Notes: generated from the letters alone by a model not told the origin. DNA of 64,000 bases from Pseudo-nitzschia pungens (GCA_037355855.1 CM074763.1:2914001-2978000), one strand, 5' to 3'; counted from the stretch's first letter, positions 22,374 to 33,660 are shown. Numbers and translations: made by a program.

Positions 22374-23880
22374 GATGCTCAATACGTGACGGATTAGAAT
22401 GAGGAAAAATGAATGCGTTTATTGTCGGGTGAAGTTAGGAATTCAGATCGAGTTGAATGCTGGTTTTCCAGTAAGGTACGTGATTTTACTGAATACGACT
22501 GCGACACGTTGCTATTGGTTTTGATGTTTGAGGATGGGTGTTGTCAAACGCAGCTAGAGAGATATTTCTATCTGGTGGTTGGGTTAATGATAGTGATGGC
22601 GGCACTTAAATCCTTTCACTCGATCGAATTTGCGTTGAAAACCGATGATCCGTGGTGTTGAAAGAGCGATATGATATTTTTGATGGGTGATCGATTGGCG
22701 TTTGGCAGCTTGTTTGGGATTTAAGATCAGCCGGCTTCTGACAAGACACCGCTACTTCGATGGTTGCGAGATCTACGATACTTGGACGGAGGATGCAAGA
22801 CGGTCGCGCGATTTTGAGAAACTGCGCAGTAAGACAGATCCAACAAGCTCAAATTTCGGAAGAATGTCGAGAAGGAGCACATAAAGTAAGCCGTGACGAT
22901 ATGAAAAGTACGTGTAGTACAACCACCAGGGTACGATTGAGATGACAGATATTACTGGGAACACTCAGGTTTACAACGAAGAGAATAGTCCTATTACCAC
23001 CAAAGGTTGATAATCCCTGATCCTACCTCCTATTCAATAGTTAACAGGACTGTCTCTATGATCTTCTATTTTTTAGTATTCCTTTCAATTTTTAATATTT
23101 CCAAGCATACTATCCATCTTTTTTCATCAGCCAGCACCAGCACCACCACCACCACCAGGATTGGAGTATTTGATTGCTTTCCACCCAAGCTCTATGAACT
23201 GCCAAACAAAACTTTGTTGACTTTAATGTTAAGCTTAGCTTGGATGCACTTGATCCCTGTTTTGACTGAGAACATCATTGTGCACTTTCTTGTTCACCAG
23301 GAAACATCATCCTCTCTGCTGATTCTTCTTTCTTCTTCTGCTCTGTTTCAGTTTGTTCTTTTGAACACCTAGTACTAGTACTACGAAACATCCATTCGAG
23401 TTTCCACTATGAGGATGCTTTCCTGTTACCATCTACTAGCTCTCGTCATTGTGGAGTTATGGTCCCGACACACCATTTGTTTCTGTTACTCTGTGCTGGT
23501 GGTGGTCATCAGTTGTTGTTTGGCGTTGAGGTTTTCGTGAAAACTGGAACGAGGGCATGCATGATTGATTCATTCATTTTTTATTTCCTCCCGTTCCCTT
23601 CTTTGGCGCGTGGTGACGTCATAGTTCCAGAAAGACGCTATGTTAGCCTGTTTTCGTTGTCATATCTTGCTTCAACAACGTAAGGTTACCGTACAACAAC
23701 ACGAGACGGAAGACACGAGGAACCATGAGACATGAGGCACTTCCTATGAGCAGAACGAAGCTGCCAATCCAAAGCCCATCTGCTGTGTTTAGACAATAGC
23801 GTCCATACTTTTCTACCCTATCTCGACTTAAAGTTCTTCAACTAAAGAACCGCAACACACAGCAAAGATATATTGCGACC
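22374..23880. other. Divergent intergenic region
   Basis: 1.5 kb between the NOP58 and TAB2-like starts, so it should hold both promoters. It is AT-rich with pyrimidine tracts. Open frame 23007-23372 has no recognisable domain. Confidence 0.5.
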
Positions 23881-25353
23881 ATGGTTCGACAGTTTTCATC
23901 AACGCTTCTTGTCGTGTTGGCGGTAGCAGCGGTAGCGCTTCGATTCTCTGCCGTCAACGCGTTCTCTTCGAATAACAATGTCGGCCACGGGAGACAGTCC
24001 ACACTATCGACGGTGTTGTCGATGAGCACCGTAAACACCATCGAATCAACACCCGACATTGACTTCAAAACGTACGAGGGAAAGACGCCGTCCGAGAACT
24101 GGGAATTGGATTGTTACAGTCGACCGGTCGTGACGGCGGGGGGCAAGAAATTGTGGGAGGTTTTGATTACGGATTCGACCGGGAGCTTTCGGTTTTGCAA
24201 GACCCTCCCCAGCAACAAAGTGAATTCGAAAGAACTTCGACAAACTGTCGAAGACTTGATGGAAGATCCGAACATTGATACCAAACCATCGACCATTCGA
24301 TTTTTCCGTGGTGCCATGTTCAACATGATCAATATTGCCCTGAATGAATTGGACGTTGTCGGAAGGCCTTCTAGGTGTACTAACTCTATCGCTCAATGGT
24401 TGGAAGAACGACACAGAGATGTCTACCCAAACATGGAAGGGTAAGGAAACAACAAAACAACAATGTAAAGGGTCATGTTATTTTTCATTGGAGATTGCAG
24501 GAAAAAAACTCAGGAAAATCCGAGTAGAAAAAAAAAGTGCAACTGCGGTTGGATCAGGAGTCAAGTCGAAAGTGCAGTGCTCATTGTCGGGTAAAAGAAC
24601 GAAAAAACTACCAAGTTTGGTACAACGTTGCATATTTTTGGAGTTCATTCTATTCCCATTTGTACGAGGAAAAGCAATCAACTTTTGCCAACATGATTTT
24701 TGCACGTTTTGTCGTCGGATACAGCCTCCATCCTTTATCCATTCTGCATCGTCAATTTGTTTCTCACGCTGTTATTTTTATTATTGTTTCGTGCATCTTG
24801 CTCCGAACGCTACGAAAACAGCTACCGCGCCACCATGGGCGTCGGAGGTGGCTTGGCCTCGGGAGGCCCCTCCTTTCTGAACGTTCGGACCCCCGTCAAA
24901 ATGCCCGACGCTCTGCGCGGAGAAAAATACGCCTTTGTCGCCCTGCCCCTGGCCGAGCTCTTGCCCGGCGGCAGCATCACGGAAGACAACATCGGCGTGG
25001 GCCGGTTGTGTCCCATCCCGGAAACCCTCGCGGGCGACGCTCCCCCCGCCGATACCTTCGTCCAGGGAATCGTCATCCTGACCCAGCGTCCCGAAGCCCT
25101 GGCGGCCTGGCTTGCGGGAACCGAGCTGGCCTCCATGTCGTGCGATCTGCGCAAGCGAAACCTCATCATGGAAACCGATATCGACACGCGATACCTGATG
25201 GCGCGACTGAACGACCAGCAGCGGGACGAGGGAGTAGCCTTCGAGGAGGGCAAGGACTCGCTGGACGGATTGCACTTTGTGTGCGTCCAGCGCGACGAGG
25301 ACGACGATCCGGCGGGATTCTGGCTGATGCGCGATCTTCCGAGCGGAATCTAG
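23881..25353 (+). CDS. Plastid TAB2/ATAB2-like translation factor
   Basis: A 363-residue protein in two exons: 23881-24440 and 24822-25353. The 381-base intron (GTAAGG to CAG) splits a Gly codon; the joined Gly-Tyr-Arg matches the Gly-Phe-Gln of plant ATAB2. A signal peptide (about 6-26) ends at Ala-Phe (27/28), the diatom plastid import motif. The N-terminal half has Trp-Glu-Leu-Asp-X2-Ser-Arg-Pro (74-82) and Ile-Arg-Phe-Phe-Arg. The C-terminal half has Gly-Glu-Lys-Tyr-Ala-Phe-Val, Gly-Leu-His-Phe and Gly-Phe-Trp-Leu. These are hallmarks of the Tab2/Atab2 RNA-binding family (DUF1092), which activates translation of photosystem I mRNA psaB in Chlamydomonas and of photosystem mRNAs in plants. 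Exon 2 is clearly more GC-rich than exon 1. The stretch before 24822 is open but intronic. Confidence 0.88.
24441..24821 (+). other. TAB2-like gene intron (GT-AG)
   Basis: Donor GTAAGG at 24441, acceptor AAACAG ending at 24821. It includes the pyrimidine-rich segment near 24770-24800. Phase 2. Confidence 0.85.
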
Positions 25354-25516
25354 GCGTGGCAACTTTGCGGCGTTGGTTGGTTTGTTTGACCAACGAAGGA
25401 AGGAATCGGGTGTAGACGGTGGAACCTTCCATGAAACTCTTGCTATGAAAAGTTTAAATTCTACATGTATTGATAGCTTTGCAAACGCAGTATGAATACA
25501 CACAGAGACATACATA

Positions 25517-25548
<32 letters not shown>

Positions 25549-25965
25549 TTGTAATTCACTTCACTGATGGAATGCGATTCGACATTAGCATGGTTTTTTT
25601 TTTACGTTTGCCGCTTGCCTGCAGTATCCCGTAGCATTCAGACAACCCGCGAATCCCCGAAAGTACATGATCCAGCCTGGTTCTTCATTTCCTGGATGCG
25701 TTGTACACGTAGCTACTTCGTAACCCTTGTTTTTTTCTCGAGTGGGGGGATTCCGTAATCCGTAATGCCAAACATGACAACTCTGGGGTTTGGATTGCAG
25801 CAAAGTTCATCGTTTCGGTGAAGAAATGCGAGGACAAAACAATATTGATGGAGAGTGAGATACTGTGCGCAAACGCACGCAAGTCAATCGAGAACAACGA
25901 ATGAATCGTTCGATCATCCAATGCTGTATCCGTCCGCAAGGCAACTTCAAGAGCAGCCCCAAGGA
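25354..25965. other. Intergenic with CA/GA microsatellite
   Basis: Contains a (CA)n(GA)n tract at about 25498-25552 and the 3' flank of SEN54. No other gene seen. Confidence 0.5.
25498..25552. repeat. CA/GA dinucleotide microsatellite
   Basis: An ACACAC run followed by GAGAGAGA. Confidence 0.85.
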
Positions 25966-26034
25966 TCAAACCCCTTCCACCAGGACAGTCAAGGCTCCAG
26001 ATTCCAAATTCGAAACCACCACACGGCACGCACA

Positions 26035-26075
26035 ATACAATACAATACAATACAGCACAATGCAATACAGCACCC
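26035..26075. repeat. AATAC five-base repeat
   Basis: Repeated ACAAT/AATAC units with one-base variants. It lies inside the candidate last intron of SEN54. Confidence 0.75.
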
Positions 26076-26090
26076 CAATCGTTGCCGGAC

Positions 26091-27656
26091 TCACGTTCCA
26101 GAATCCGACACGGTGGCCACCTTGAGCGGTATCCCCCGGGAGCAAAAGGAATCTTCCTCCAAAAGGGCCCGGAGGTCGGAAAACCGCACCCCCGGGACGT
26201 TGTAATAGGTGACCGCGACGCAAAAGTCGGGAAATCCCGGGTGCGTCTTTCCGAAGTTGGAGTTGGGGTGGTAGGCGTCCCAGCAGAGGGAGGCGCTCCC
26301 CGCTGCGGGGGGGGGAGCGTTCTGGACCGAGGCCCGGATCTCGCGGCGGAGCCGGAGGGATTGCTTGCGGAAATTGGGGCGTTGCGCCGGCGCGCGTGTT
26401 GGCGTTGGCGTCAAACCGCCACTGCCGTTGCCGTTGTCGTTGCCGTTGCCGACCCCGGGTGTCGCATCGCTCGATGGATCGTCCGGTTGTGATTCGAAAG
26501 CTGGTTCTAAGTTCGTGTTCGCGTTCGCGTTCGCGTTCGTCTGCTGCTGCTGCCGCCGCCGCCGCTGCTGTTCCCGTGCTTCCTCCCGCTCTCGCTGCTG
26601 CTCGATCGCTCGTTGCGCGCGGGCTTCTCGATCGCGCTGCTGCCGGCACAAAATCTCGTACCGGTGAGGATCGTGCCGCAGGACGCGAAAATCCTGGGAC
26701 CGAAGGTGCGAATAGACCCGGTACACGGCGAGGCTCATCCCCATGGACGGGAGCAACCGGTAGAGCTGGGAGGTATCGAGGGGTTGCGCGTTGTGGATGG
26801 TGTCGATGATGTCGCCGTTGTCGTTGTCGTTGTCGTTGTCGGTGATGGTTTCGTCGCCTTTGCCCGCCCCTGTAGCGGCGTCGGCCGGGGGTTCCTTCGC
26901 CCCCTTCGGCGGCGTTGTTCGCTTGAGGGCTCGCAGCAGTCCCTTTTCGTGGAGAAAGAGCGCTTCCTCGATGAACAAGTATTCGGAGGAGGATCGTTTC
27001 GGGTCGGCGTTGTTTGGGTTTGGATTTGATTTTGATTTTGTTGTGGTTGTGGATGTGGATGTGGATGTGGATGTCGATGCTAGTGGTTCGCTCGAAGCAT
27101 CGTTGGCAGCTTCCTCGCTCTTCGTATCTTTGGTGGCGGATTCCGTTTTGTTGTCCTCGCTTTCGCTTTCGTCATTTTCGTTTTCGATCTCGTTTTCGCT
27201 TTCGTCGTTTTCGTTTTCGATCTCGTCGTCTTCGTGTTCGTCATCCGACTCGGCGTCCTTTCCCGATTCATCGGCAATGACGGTCACGCCGAATCCACCG
27301 GAGGCCAGGGCCTTCCCCTTGGATCGAATCACGCGAAACATTCGGCATCGCCGTCGTTTTGGAGCGGATGGCGGCGATGACGACGACGACGAAGTGGGAT
27401 CCAGCGGCTGTTTGTCTTCGAGGATGCACACGATCGGTCGATCGGCGAGAAAAGAGTGTTCTTCTCCCCCCTCCGCATCGTCATCGTCATCGTCATCGTG
27501 ATCATCGTCGTTGTTGTTGTTGTTTTCGTTGTTTTGGTGGATGCCGTCCCCCGTGGCGATTGCCTCGCTGCCCTTTTCCACGGAAAAAGAATCCACCCCG
27601 GATTCTGCTTCTACCGCCATGGGCGTTGCTTCGTCGGTGGTTGCCTCGAAAGTCAT
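26091..27656 (-). CDS. SEN54: tRNA-splicing endonuclease subunit SEN54
   Basis: Non-catalytic subunit of the tRNA-splicing endonuclease, which cuts introns from pre-tRNAs in the nucleus. About 520 residues from ATG 27656; the open frame upstream to 27758 looks non-coding. The N-terminal SEN54 domain is split by low-complexity inserts: Phe-Ile-Glu-Glu-Ala-Leu-Phe-Leu (about 224-235) and the Tyr-Arg-Val-Tyr-Ser-His-Leu region (about 310-318). The C-terminal domain has Trp-Asp-Ala-Tyr-His-Pro-Asn-Ser-X-Phe-X-Lys and Pro-Gly-Phe-Pro-Asp-Phe (about 455-480). Between these are acidic Asp/Glu/Asn runs, a Ser-Thr repeat and a Gln/Arg coiled coil. The in-frame stop overlaps a GTGAGT donor (from 26094), and family members continue a little further. 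A last exon after an intron at about 25995-26094 is likely but its frame is uncertain. Confidence 0.85.
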   Translation of the reverse strand: MTFEATTDEATPMAVEAESGVDSFSVEKGSEAIATGDGIHQNNENNNNNDDDHDDDDDDDAEGGEEHSFLADRPIVCILEDKQPLDPTSSSSSSPPSAPKRRRCRMFRVIRSKGKALASGGFGVTVIADESGKDAESDDEHEDDEIENENDESENEIENENDESESEDNKTESATKDTKSEEAANDASSEPLASTSTSTSTSTTTTKSKSNPNPNNADPKRSSSEYLFIEEALFLHEKGLLRALKRTTPPKGAKEPPADAATGAGKGDETITDNDNDNDNGDIIDTIHNAQPLDTSQLYRLLPSMGMSLAVYRVYSHLRSQDFRVLRHDPHRYEILCRQQRDREARAQRAIEQQREREEAREQQRRRRQQQQTNANANANTNLEPAFESQPDDPSSDATPGVGNGNDNGNGSGGLTPTPTRAPAQRPNFRKQSLRLRREIRASVQNAPPPAAGSASLCWDAYHPNSNFGKTHPGFPDFCVAVTYYNVPGVRFSDLRALLEEDSFCSRGIPLKVATVSDSGT

Positions 27657-28439
27657 TCTAGTATCGCAATGAAACAAAAGAAGGAAGGTACCGGTACGGA
27701 ATGGAATGGAATCAAAACAATCAAAATCAATCCGTCGTGTCCTACCGACAATCGTCAAAATCCAAACCGAAATCAGTGCTTTGCCTGTACGGTTGAAGTA
27801 AGTTACGATTCTGTGTGCAAACTACGAACTCATCCGAAATCACCAAACGAAGAGTAAGTTATCACAGTACCGGTACGAGCAAGATCGTAACCTTACTTCG
27901 TATTTACCTCGTACTTCTATTTTTTTCCCCTAAACGAACAACATAACCTTACCAAATCTTTGTCTTGGTTCATGTTTGTCTGGAGATTTGATCGAGAGGA
28001 TTGAGGATTGAGATTGCTTCCGGGAGATGATGGCGTTTGATGGCGGTGAGGCCACGAATGAAAATCGTTTCAGTCGTGTATTGTGTTTTGCCCCTGATCC
28101 AAACGTGCATAAGATTACCTGGTAATCTTACTCGTGCTTCATCAATAAACATCATAAAGGTACAATACAAAATCTACGTACCGTATGATTAAAAGTTACC
28201 GTTCCTTCTGTACCGGTAAACTTACTCGTACTTGCATTGTTTGAATCTCTCGATCAATCATCGAAAAGCAATCATCGATCGATCTTCCGTACGGCACCGA
28301 CAGAACAGAACAGAACAGAACAGATCCGCCTTGATGGAAGCGAAGGAAGATGGAAAATCGATCGAATGCTTCTAACCCGTATCGGAAACTACACGCACAC
28401 TGCATTTGTTTTGTGTATGCGAGGGATTGCTCCATCGAG

Positions 28440-28690
28440 CGGGTGAACGGAATGGAATGGAATGGAACGAACCGAAACGAAACGAAACGAACCGAAACGA
28501 AATCAAAGGACTCTGTGGGATTGCTTGCTCGATCGCTCGATGAACCCATAGGTTGCCGTTGTGACCCAACCGGATCGTGATGACCCACCGGACGAAACCA
28601 CCCTTGCAACGCAATACAATACAATGCAACGCAATGTGATGAAATGGGATGCAATGCGATGCGATGCGATGCGATGCAGTACAAAAGAAT
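28440..28690. repeat. Five-base microsatellites (GAATG, GAAAC, GATGC)
   Basis: Runs of GGAAT/GAACC/GAAAC (28446-28500), and of AATAC, AATGC and GATGC (28605-28685), all with a period of five. Confidence 0.8.
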
Positions 28691-29090
28691 GCAAGACCAC
28701 GTGCTGCAATGATCGTGTTGGAATGACGGAATGATCCGGAATGCACAAAGCAGTACCGAACCGACCGTTGGAGGCACTCGCGCATACCGGGCGAGACAAT
28801 GAGTTGCGGTGGACAACATTTGTTTCCGGATCGCAATCGAAAACGATCAAACCCCGGGTTTCGTTTCGAAACCAAAACGCCTGGATTGTCTTTCGGAGCG
28901 AATTAATGAATGAATCGGAATGCAAGGCATTCTGTGTTGGGAACCATTCGGGTGGTGGTTTGGTGTGCAGCAATGCAGCTACGTATCAGTGGTTGCTGGA
29001 AGGCAGAAATGGAGGAATGACGAAACAATATTAACAATATTAACAGTAACAATAATGATAACAATGATAATAATAATAAATCTATCTATC

Positions 29091-29245
29091 GTGTGTGTAT
29101 GTGTATGTGTATGTGCGTGTGCGTGGGGTTCGGGGATGTATCTTGAGCGCCATTCCATTCCCGGGGCAAAAAGCATCGACGCATGGCTCTTCGCTGCGCT
29201 CGCAGTGCGATGCCGATGCGATGCGATGCGATGCGATGCGATGAG
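29091..29245. repeat. GT-rich and GATGC microsatellites
   Basis: GTGTGTAT units (29091-29128) and GATGC units (29212-29245), just downstream of the calpain-like gene. Confidence 0.75.
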
Positions 29246-29271
29246 GTCCGAAACAAACCATCCGGGCCCCG

Positions 29272-30864
29272 TTACCGCCCATTGCCCCTGTTCAAAAATT
29301 GTTTCATGTTGGAGGCTCCGACGTACACCGAGTCGTAGTACTTGAAGAATTCTTGCCGGGTCATCCAGAACAAACCGTCGTTGTCACCGAATATGGGTTT
29401 CAGTTCCTTCCGGATCTGGGGGTATTTCTTCCAACCGGGTCCCTTGTGGCGAAACTTGCCCTTGGTCGATTCTCCGTATCCCCAGGGGTTTCGGACCTGG
29501 ATCATGTCGATGCCGGTGCCGGCCACGTTGACTCGGCAGTCCACGACGGAGTAGGCGTGGTTGTCGACGATGCCGTCGGTCGAGTGCTTGTCGGAAGCTC
29601 CCTTGGACGACGCCCCGATCAAATAATTCGCACTGTCCCACTGGCATATTTTCCGGAACAACACTTTTTGGTTCACTCCCTTCTTGCCGCCCTTGCCTTT
29701 CCGGCCGACGCCCGGCCACGGTACCTGCCACATGCCCTGCTCTCCGTCCGAGGGACTATTTCCGTGCTTCACCCATTCTTTCTGTTTCGTGTTGTATCGT
29801 GCGAGACAAACCCATTTGCCCGTCTCTGGCTTTATCTGGATGATGTACTGTTCCTTGACGCCGGTGAGCAAGGACCAGGCATGGGTGCAGTGACCTCCGT
29901 CTATGTTGTCCCATCCCCCACAGTGGGCGGCGATGGCCTTTTCCAGGTACGAAACCCACAGTTCGCAATCTTGGGAGGCCTTGGCACCGAGCGGCCGCCT
30001 CGTCTCATCGGCGCGGGCACACAGACGCTCGTCGACCACGATGTCGACCTCCTTCCACGTCGCCAAATCGTACAGGGTCACGGTATACTTGTTGACGCTG
30101 TCTCTCGGCAAGGCATGGAAATTTTTGGTCTTTCGAAACAGTCGCTCGATCGCCCCATCGTACTCGGCAAGCGAGGCAATGCCCGACAGCAACCAGCAAT
30201 CACCCACCTGACCCTGCTCGATGTCGGAAGGATCCACTTCTCCGATGAGTTTGATGTGTGGCTCGTCGCAGAATCCCATGCCCCTCCCGGGCAAGAGGGG
30301 CAAGTTGTTCTGGGAATGCAGTTTTTTCCCGTTGTATTTGGACAGTATTGTGTCTGTATACTTGTCGCGAAACTTTTTCGGTAGCTCATCTTTCTTGAAC
30401 GGCCTGAGCGGTTGGTATTCGTGCGTGAGCAAGGTGACTGGTGCATTCGGCGAAACGCCATTCGGTTTGAAACCCTCCATTCCGGCTCTGTATAGATAAA
30501 CAAACTGTTGCTCATTCTCGGGCCATTCCTTCATTTCGGTTGGGAAGAACATGGCGTAGTACAAATTGGGATGTTTCTTGAATTTACGAATCCCGTGTTC
30601 GATCGATGTGCCCATGCGCTGGTCCTTCTTGCCCTCACTGACGGCTTTGAAGCTTCCCTGAAATTTCCTTTCCTTCAGTTGAAATTTGCTGTTCGGAACG
30701 TCTTTGAACTCGTCTTGGATGAGCGATAAGTTGATGCTGCTCAATCGAGAGATGCGTCTATTAATGAATGATTGCTGGGCTGACACGCGCTTGGGGAGTT
30801 TTGAATCTTTGGCCTTGCGGACCTTCTCCACCACCGACGAAAGTTGACTAGCGCATTGCCCCAT
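29272..30864 (-). CDS. Calpain-family cysteine protease (C2)
   Basis: A 530-residue protease with one CysPc domain (about 200-520). The catalytic triad is complete: Cys223 in Gln-Gly-Gln-Val-Gly-Asp-Cys-Trp, His436 in Asp-Asn-His-Ala-Tyr-Ser-Val, and Asn459 in Val-Arg-Asn-Pro-Trp-Gly. No C2L or EF-hand domains are visible, so any Ca2+ dependence would lie in the protease core. The N-terminus is Met-Gly-Gln-Cys-Ala-Ser: Gly2 fits N-myristoylation and Cys4 palmitoylation, suggesting membrane attachment. Residues 5-190 are a basic family-specific extension. Insert 384-400 is Gly/Lys-rich. The frame is intact and the start is the only sensible ATG. Confidence 0.92.
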   Translation of the reverse strand: MGQCASQLSSVVEKVRKAKDSKLPKRVSAQQSFINRRISRLSSINLSLIQDEFKDVPNSKFQLKERKFQGSFKAVSEGKKDQRMGTSIEHGIRKFKKHPNLYYAMFFPTEMKEWPENEQQFVYLYRAGMEGFKPNGVSPNAPVTLLTHEYQPLRPFKKDELPKKFRDKYTDTILSKYNGKKLHSQNNLPLLPGRGMGFCDEPHIKLIGEVDPSDIEQGQVGDCWLLSGIASLAEYDGAIERLFRKTKNFHALPRDSVNKYTVTLYDLATWKEVDIVVDERLCARADETRRPLGAKASQDCELWVSYLEKAIAAHCGGWDNIDGGHCTHAWSLLTGVKEQYIIQIKPETGKWVCLARYNTKQKEWVKHGNSPSDGEQGMWQVPWPGVGRKGKGGKKGVNQKVLFRKICQWDSANYLIGASSKGASDKHSTDGIVDNHAYSVVDCRVNVAGTGIDMIQVRNPWGYGESTKGKFRHKGPGWKKYPQIRKELKPIFGDNDGLFWMTRQEFFKYYDSVYVGASNMKQFLNRGNGR

Positions 30865-32292
30865 TATTGATCTGCACGTTCTCCGCTAGAAAAAAGTAGC
30901 CCCCTTACAATGGAGTTTGGTTTATAAACAGCGAACAGAGGGAGGAGAATGATAGGATGGAATTCGTTGCTTTCGACGGACGTGTTGCGAACTCTATGTC
31001 GTTGCTCCTATGGATAATTGAGCTCCCTTAGTTTTCGGTTCGGTTTCAAAAACATTCAAAATCAAAAACGCGATAAAATCTTTCCGGTAACCTTACCAAA
31101 ACCGTAAGATTACTCGTACAGTGCAACATAAGAAACACTACTATCAACGAGAATGATAATATCTTCGGAAACGGGGAATTTAACCGTACGTACTACTGTT
31201 GTTTATGATCGGAAACGCACGAAGCGTTCCGTAGATGGGCTTCATGGTGGCATATTATTATGGCATGGAAAAAATGCCTCGGAGAAGTAATAATGCAATA
31301 GTAACCACGTCCCACGAAGTATTTCGGAATCAAAAAATACGAGTAGAAGTCACGAAGCGAAGCGTCGGAGGAATGAGTAAAACTTTCTTACCGTAATTTC
31401 GAAATTACGTACGAGTATTCTGAGCTTGCATTCTTTTTTTAAAAAAATATGGGAATCTGTCATGCACAGTGTCTACCTCGTGGGTACAGTATTAGGAATG
31501 AGGAGTTCTGAAGGAAAGTCATGGATTACGGTCATAGCGCGACCTTAACCGGATCCTAAAGTCCAGTAAACCTTAATTACTTTTCAAAAATAATAATGTG
31601 CCTCTTCCAGGAAGTAGAAGTGCCGAAGTCAAAAAATAATAGAGGAAAAAATAATAATATCGAACGGTTTTGCTAGCCCAGTAGAAATAGCTTCTCTCGA
31701 AAATAAAAATGTGAAACTAGCGATAACTTGTTGTTCATTCACTATCTATCCTGCTGAGCTATTGGTTTGTTCATCCTCAGCACGGTACAAGTAGTCACGT
31801 CAGGAATGAGATCACGGCTTTGGTTGCAGGAGTATGAAATTGCCTTCGAACTTTCATACCGTACTTCTTTCATCAAAGGGGCTAAAACTCATGCATGCGA
31901 AGTAGAAGAAATAATAAACAAGTCGATTTTTGTATCTTTTCCTAAAGTTTCAGAACCAAATGCTATTCGTCTCTTCCGATACTGTTGATACAAAAAATCT
32001 AAAGTTTCCTGCATAGCATATGTGAGACCAAGTTACTGCTGGGTTGCTCCATTTCATAGAGAGAAAAATTTGCTCAACACGCTATGAGTTATCGTCATTT
32101 CTGAATGTGTTCTCTTCATAGAATAGATTGCAATCCTCGCTAATTTTGATGCCCATAGAACGGCAAACGAATGGAGAGGGTTGACTGACACGAAGTACTA
32201 TAAATTGGCTCCACGAACACCCAAACATATAAAACTTCTTACGAAACCATCAACAAAGCTACAGGGGAAAGATTCCCGTTCGCGACTTCAAC
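30865..32292. other. Intergenic
   Basis: 1.4 kb, AT-rich, with CCGTAAGATTAC/GGTAACCTTAC words (31085-31115) and AATAATAATA stretches (31600-31650). No gene seen; open frame 31767-31988 has no domain. Confidence 0.5.
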
Positions 32293-32879
32293 TCATTTCC
32301 TCCTATCACCAGCCCTATATCTCCCCTTGCGTGGTACGTACGGTGGTTTTTTAGTTTTTTGGATCCCCATCAACGCACCAGAGCCTTCAAATGCGTTTTC
32401 TTTCTTCTTCGCCAGGCGGTGTGTGTCGAAGAAACATTGTTTACACAAACGCACGGGTGCCTCGCCTTCTTCTGATGGGAAAACTTTGCAATTGACGCAA
32501 GCGCCAATCGTTGTTGACACACGCAAATGACGTCCCGTCGTCTCGAATTTTTCTCTCTCGGTTTCCGAGAGCCTGAAAATGCACAGCTGGCAGCCTTTAA
32601 TTTTGACGTGGAAATCCGATTGATATTCATTTTCGCACACTGGATAGCCTTCGTCACTTGCGTGGGGTCTATGCGGTGACATAATCGTCGAAAAGGTGCA
32701 CTGGGACTCTGAGGAATCGAAAGAAAGAGGTGATTTCAACAATAATTTCGCACGTTTGAAATATCCACATTCGGGCTTCTCGTCAGATAAGGGTTGTGAA
32801 AGAGGTACAGGCTGCGCTGGCAGATTCGTCAAATGTATAGTTGGACGACTCTGTTTTGGTTTCGGTCTTATGTGAGGAG

Positions 32880-33010
32880 GAACTGTCGGCTTTGGTTTCG
32901 GTGCCACAGTTGTAGGTCTCGGCTTTGGTTTCGGTGCCACAGTTGTAGGTCTCGGCTTTGCTTTCGGTGCCGCGGTTTTAGGTCTCGGCTTTGCTTTCGG
33001 TGCCGTACGA
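32880..33010 (-). repeat. Lys-Pro-Arg-Pro coding tandem repeat
   Basis: About four copies of a 33-36 base unit encoding Lys-Pro-Arg-Pro-Thr-Thr-Val-Ala-Pro or close variants. Confidence 0.8.
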
Positions 33011-33129
33011 GACATTTCCCGGCTCGGAGGATTCTTAAGTGAATCACTTTGTGTTGCGACGGGTTTCTCCAAATCTTTCGGTTTGTTATCGACGATTTCA
33101 GGCCCGGAATCAAAGGCAGCTTCACTCAA

Positions 33130-33660
33130 ATCATCACCGAGTAAGTCATCCAGAGTGGGCTCACCAGTTGCTTCAGGCACGACGTTCGGATCCGACACAC
33201 TCTTGCCAGGAGTTTCGAGCAAATCGTCTAGATCGGGTTCACTAAGATCATGCATTTCGCCTTCGGCACTATTATCCAGAGTGGGCTCACCAGTTGTTTC
33301 AGGCAGGGCGTCCGGATCCGACACACTCTTGCCAGGAGTTTGGAGCAAATCGTCCAGATCGGGTTCACTAAGATCATGTATTTCGCCTTCAGCACTATTA
33401 TCCAGAGTTGGCTCACGAGTTGCTTTCAGGCAGGGCGTACGAGTGCGATACACTCTTGCCAGGAGTATGGAGCAAATCATCTAGATCGGGTTCACTAAGA
33501 TCGTGTGTTTCGCCTTGCGCATTTTCTTCTATTTCGTCGGCATGCGTATTTTCCAGAGTGGGCTCAGCACCTGTTTCGGACAACTCATCCAAATCAGATA
33601 CACTCTTGCCAGGGGTTTGGAGCAAATCGTCTGGATCGGGTTCACTAAGATCATGTATTT
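33130..33660 (-). repeat. Acidic TPGKSVS coding repeat
   Basis: Four to five diverged copies of a unit of about 120 bases encoding His-Asp-Leu-Ser-Glu-Pro-Asp-Leu-Asp-Asp-Leu-Leu followed by Thr-Pro-Gly-Lys-Ser-Val-Ser. Confidence 0.85.

Larger units (their letters stand above)
27657..29271. other. Intergenic with five-base repeats
   Basis: About 1.6 kb between SEN54 and the calpain-like gene. It holds TACCGGTA-type words (27680-27900, 28110-28240), several five-base repeats (28300-28325, 28446-28500, 28605-28685, 29212-29245) and a GT-rich tract (29091-29128). Open frames across the repeats on both strands are artefacts of the five-base period. Confidence 0.55.

Noticed and set aside
26365..27501. 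Plus-strand open frames opposite SEN54
   Set aside because: Composition follows the reverse of Asp/Glu/Asn repeats; the minus-strand frame has conserved SEN54 motifs.
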